From an uncultured Anaerovibrio sp. (GTDB lineage Bacteria > Bacillota > Negativicutes > Selenomonadales > Selenomonadaceae), in assembly GCA_902785445.1 (NCBI GenBank), contig CACZYN010000069.1:1-8523 (forward strand): a stretch of 8,523 bases of DNA. The letters run 5' to 3'. Position 1 is the first letter of the stretch, and every line of letters starts with the position of its first letter. Position numbers and translations under genes: made by a program. Shown here piece by piece: positions 6,754 through 8,523 of this stretch. The notes below the pieces were generated by a model. That model was not told where the DNA came from. It did not search any database and saw only the letters and a list, made by a program, of their open reading frames with translations.

Positions 6754-6782
6754 TTGACTATATGTTCGGTTTTGGGTATTAT
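6754..6782 (+). promoter_or_regulatory. Sigma-A type promoter of the polymerase operon
   Basis: TTGACT (6754-6759) and TATTAT (6777-6782) are separated by the optimal 17 bases. The start point would be near 6789, with a short leader before the ATG at 6814. The promoter begins one base after the U-tract of the hup terminator. Confidence 0.7.
6755..6768 (+). promoter_or_regulatory. Possible LexA (SOS) operator overlapping the -35
   Basis: TGACTATATGTTCG matches the palindrome CGAACATATGTTCG of Gram-positive LexA boxes at 11 of 14 positions. The right half (GTTCG) and the ATAT centre are intact, and the left half is degenerate. A repressor bound here would cover the -35 and the spacer of a translesion polymerase promoter, which is where an SOS box would be expected. 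The match is partial, so this is a suggestion. Confidence 0.35.
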
Positions 6783-6813
6783 TCAAATTAAGGATAGTTA
6801 GGGGGACGGGACA

Positions 6814-8328
6814 ATGGCGGAGCAATCGTATATAGCCATAGACTTGAAGTCGTTTTACGCATCGGTGGAGTGTGTAAAGCGTGAACTGGATCCGTTAACT
6901 ACTAATTTGGTTGTAGCGGATGTCAGCCGGTCGGCCAAGACCATTTGTCTGGCAGCTTCACCAGCGTTAAAAAAACTTGGAATACCTGGCCGGGCCAGGC
7001 TTTTTGAGGTGGAGCAAAAGGTAAAGGAAATTAATCTAAAGCGTCGGGCTAAAGCTCCTAACCATACCTTTTCTGGTAAGTCATGTGATATTACGGAATT
7101 GTCGTCGGATCCATCCCTTGAATTAGATTTTATAATTGCTAGACCCCGTATGGCCTTATACGTGCAATTTAGTGCGAAAATATATGAGGTGTATCTGAAA
7201 TATATTTCACCAGAGGATATTCATAGTTATAGTATTGATGAAGTTTTCATGGATGTTACCCCCTATTTGCAGCTATATAATATATCCCCTGGAGAATTGG
7301 CCAAAAAAATTATTAACGATGTTTATGAATATACTGGCATTACGGCAACGGCAGGTATTGGCACTAATTTATATTTGGCAAAAATAGCCATGGATATAAT
7401 GGCCAAGAAAATGCCGGCGGATTACAATGGAGCACGCGTAGCCGAGTTAAATGAAAAGACTTATCGGGAGCAGTTGTGGTCTCACACCCCGATAACGGAT
7501 TTCTGGCGGGTGGGGAAGGGCTATGCCAAGAAATTAAGGGAACATGGTCTTAACACGATGGGGGATATTGCCCGTTGTTCCTTGGGGAAATCTAACGAAT
7601 ATTACAACGAGGATTTGTTGTATAAACTATTTGGAGTCAATGCGGAGCTTTTGATTGACCATGCCTGGGGCTATGAGCCATGTACCATGAAGGATATAAA
7701 AAAGTACCAACCGTCATCAAACAGCTTAAGCAGTGGACAGGTTCTCCAGAGTGCTTATACCCACGAAAAGGGGCGGCTCATTGTCTGGGAAATGGCGGAT
7801 TTGCTGGTCCTTGATCTGGTGCAAAAGGGCTTGGTAACGGATCAGATAGTTTTATATGTGGGTTATGATATTTCCAATGTTACCCAAAAGCAATATAAGG
7901 GAACGGTGCACGCAGATCACTATGGTCGTCTGGTACCTGGTCCGGCCAATGGTTCCATAAATCTTGGGAAGCATACGTCATCAACCAAGCTGATATTGGA
8001 TGCGGTGTTGGAGCTTTTTGACCGGATAACTGACCCGGATTTGCTTATTCGACGGGTGAATATTACCGCTAATCATGTAATCAGTGAAAGCCAATTGACT
8101 GCGGAAAAGAATCGGCCAGAGCAGCTGGAGCTGTTTGTGGATTATGAGGAGATTGCTCGGCAAAAGGCGGTAGACGCAGCAGATGAAAACAAGGAAAAAT
8201 CTTTGCAGCATGCTCTGTTGGATATTAAGCAAAAATTTGGCAAGAATGCTATTTTAAAAGGGGCCAATCTCCAAGAGGGGGCAATGACCCGGGAAAGAAA
8301 TCAGCAGATAGGAGGACATAAGGCGTGA
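6814..8328 (+). CDS. Y-family translesion DNA polymerase, UvrX/UmuC-like
   Basis: Error-prone polymerase expected to copy past DNA lesions. The start MAEQSYIAIDLKSFYASVE holds metal ligand D10 and the probable steric-gate Y15 that excludes ribonucleotides. The second catalytic pair is D142-E143 in SYSIDEVFMDVT. The finger block LAASPALKKLGIPGRARLFEV (45-65), ATAGIGTNLYLAKIAMDIMA (thumb side) and FWRVGKGYAKKLREHGL (helix-hairpin-helix, about 230-246) follow in order, then the little-finger domain. QLELF at 437-441 fits the beta-clamp-binding consensus QLxLF. The last 40 residues (SLQHALLDIKQKFGKNAIL to IGGHKA) are typical of UvrX-type proteins in Firmicutes rather than of DinB. At 504 residues it is longer than DinB (about 350-410) for that reason. 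AGGGGG sits 8 bases before the ATG. It overlaps the YolD-like gene and is probably SOS-controlled. Confidence 0.93.
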   Translation: MAEQSYIAIDLKSFYASVECVKRELDPLTTNLVVADVSRSAKTICLAASPALKKLGIPGRARLFEVEQKVKEINLKRRAKAPNHTFSGKSCDITELSSDPSLELDFIIARPRMALYVQFSAKIYEVYLKYISPEDIHSYSIDEVFMDVTPYLQLYNISPGELAKKIINDVYEYTGITATAGIGTNLYLAKIAMDIMAKKMPADYNGARVAELNEKTYREQLWSHTPITDFWRVGKGYAKKLREHGLNTMGDIARCSLGKSNEYYNEDLLYKLFGVNAELLIDHAWGYEPCTMKDIKKYQPSSNSLSSGQVLQSAYTHEKGRLIVWEMADLLVLDLVQKGLVTDQIVLYVGYDISNVTQKQYKGTVHADHYGRLVPGPANGSINLGKHTSSTKLILDAVLELFDRITDPDLLIRRVNITANHVISESQLTAEKNRPEQLELFVDYEEIARQKAVDAADENKEKSLQHALLDIKQKFGKNAILKGANLQEGAMTRERNQQIGGHKA

Positions 8329-8513
8329 AGGACGATACTAGTAAATATGCGGATATAATAGATTTGCCCCGTCCTGTTTCGCAAAAGCATTATCCTATGC
8401 CTATGGAAAAACGGGCAGCGCAGTTTTCCCCCTTTGCCGCTGTGGCAGGTCACGAGGAAGCTATTAAAAAAGCAGTGGAAAAACATTTGGCGGAAAAATC
8501 ACTGGAGTGGTAG
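8325..8513 (+). CDS. Short YolD-like protein
   Basis: A small partner-type protein commonly encoded directly after UvrX-like polymerases. Its biochemical role is not firmly known; a UmuD-like accessory role has been proposed. The conserved core KYADIIDLPRPVSQKHYPM followed by MEKRAAQFSPFAAVAGHEEAI identifies the family. The GTG start overlaps the polymerase TGA (GTGA) and has AGGAGG 9 bases upstream at 8310-8315, so translation is coupled. At 62 residues it stops at TAG about 16 residues after the conserved block, whereas many relatives run to 100-140. The tail KKAVEKHLAEKSLEW does not resemble the usual ETARLTD continuation. It may be a naturally short form, truncated, or extended beyond the TAG outside the window. 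Confidence 0.8.
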   Translation: MKDDTSKYADIIDLPRPVSQKHYPMPMEKRAAQFSPFAAVAGHEEAIKKAVEKHLAEKSLEW

Positions 8514-8523
8514 TGTAATTGTA

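Overview
The window looks like a chromosomal piece of an anaerobic Firmicute with moderate GC. The reasons are AGGAGG-type ribosome binding sites, TTGAC(T)/TATTAT promoters, a single HU gene, and a UvrX-like Y-family polymerase followed by a YolD-like protein. Negativicutes (Selenomonas/Sporomusa relatives) is my best guess below phylum level, but it is not proven. All genes are on the + strand.

Positions 1-6303 (perhaps to 6334) hold one tightly packed transcription unit for ethanolamine use: an ethanolamine permease (eat, 5' end outside the window), the reactivase gene eutA, both subunits of adenosylcobalamin-dependent ethanolamine ammonia-lyase (eutB, eutC), and two genes for the nucleotide loop of cobalamin (a divergent cobT and a cobC-type alpha-ribazole phosphatase). 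The permease imports ethanolamine. EutBC converts it to acetaldehyde and ammonia. EutA swaps damaged cofactor out of the lyase. CobT and CobC would supply the lower-ligand part of the B12 cofactor. No microcompartment shell genes, aldehyde dehydrogenase or EutT/EutP/EutQ genes lie in the window.

Two apparent lesions stand out. eutA is split by an in-frame TAG at 2025-2027. Both halves are in the same frame and together give a normal-length EutA of about 470 residues. The end of cobC looks shifted at a run of five G (6285-6289): removing one G gives a more family-like C-terminus of about 200 residues. They may be real decay, sequence errors or, for the amber codon, readthrough.

Positions 6346-6752 hold a monocistronic HU gene with its own extended -10 promoter and a strong intrinsic terminator. 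Positions 6754-8513 hold a second short operon: a promoter with a half-conserved LexA-like palindrome, a 504-residue UvrX-type Y-family DNA polymerase with a clamp-binding motif, and a short YolD-like protein starting with an overlapping GTG. This looks like a DNA-damage-inducible translesion synthesis module.

No CRISPR array, insertion sequence, tRNA or rRNA was seen.
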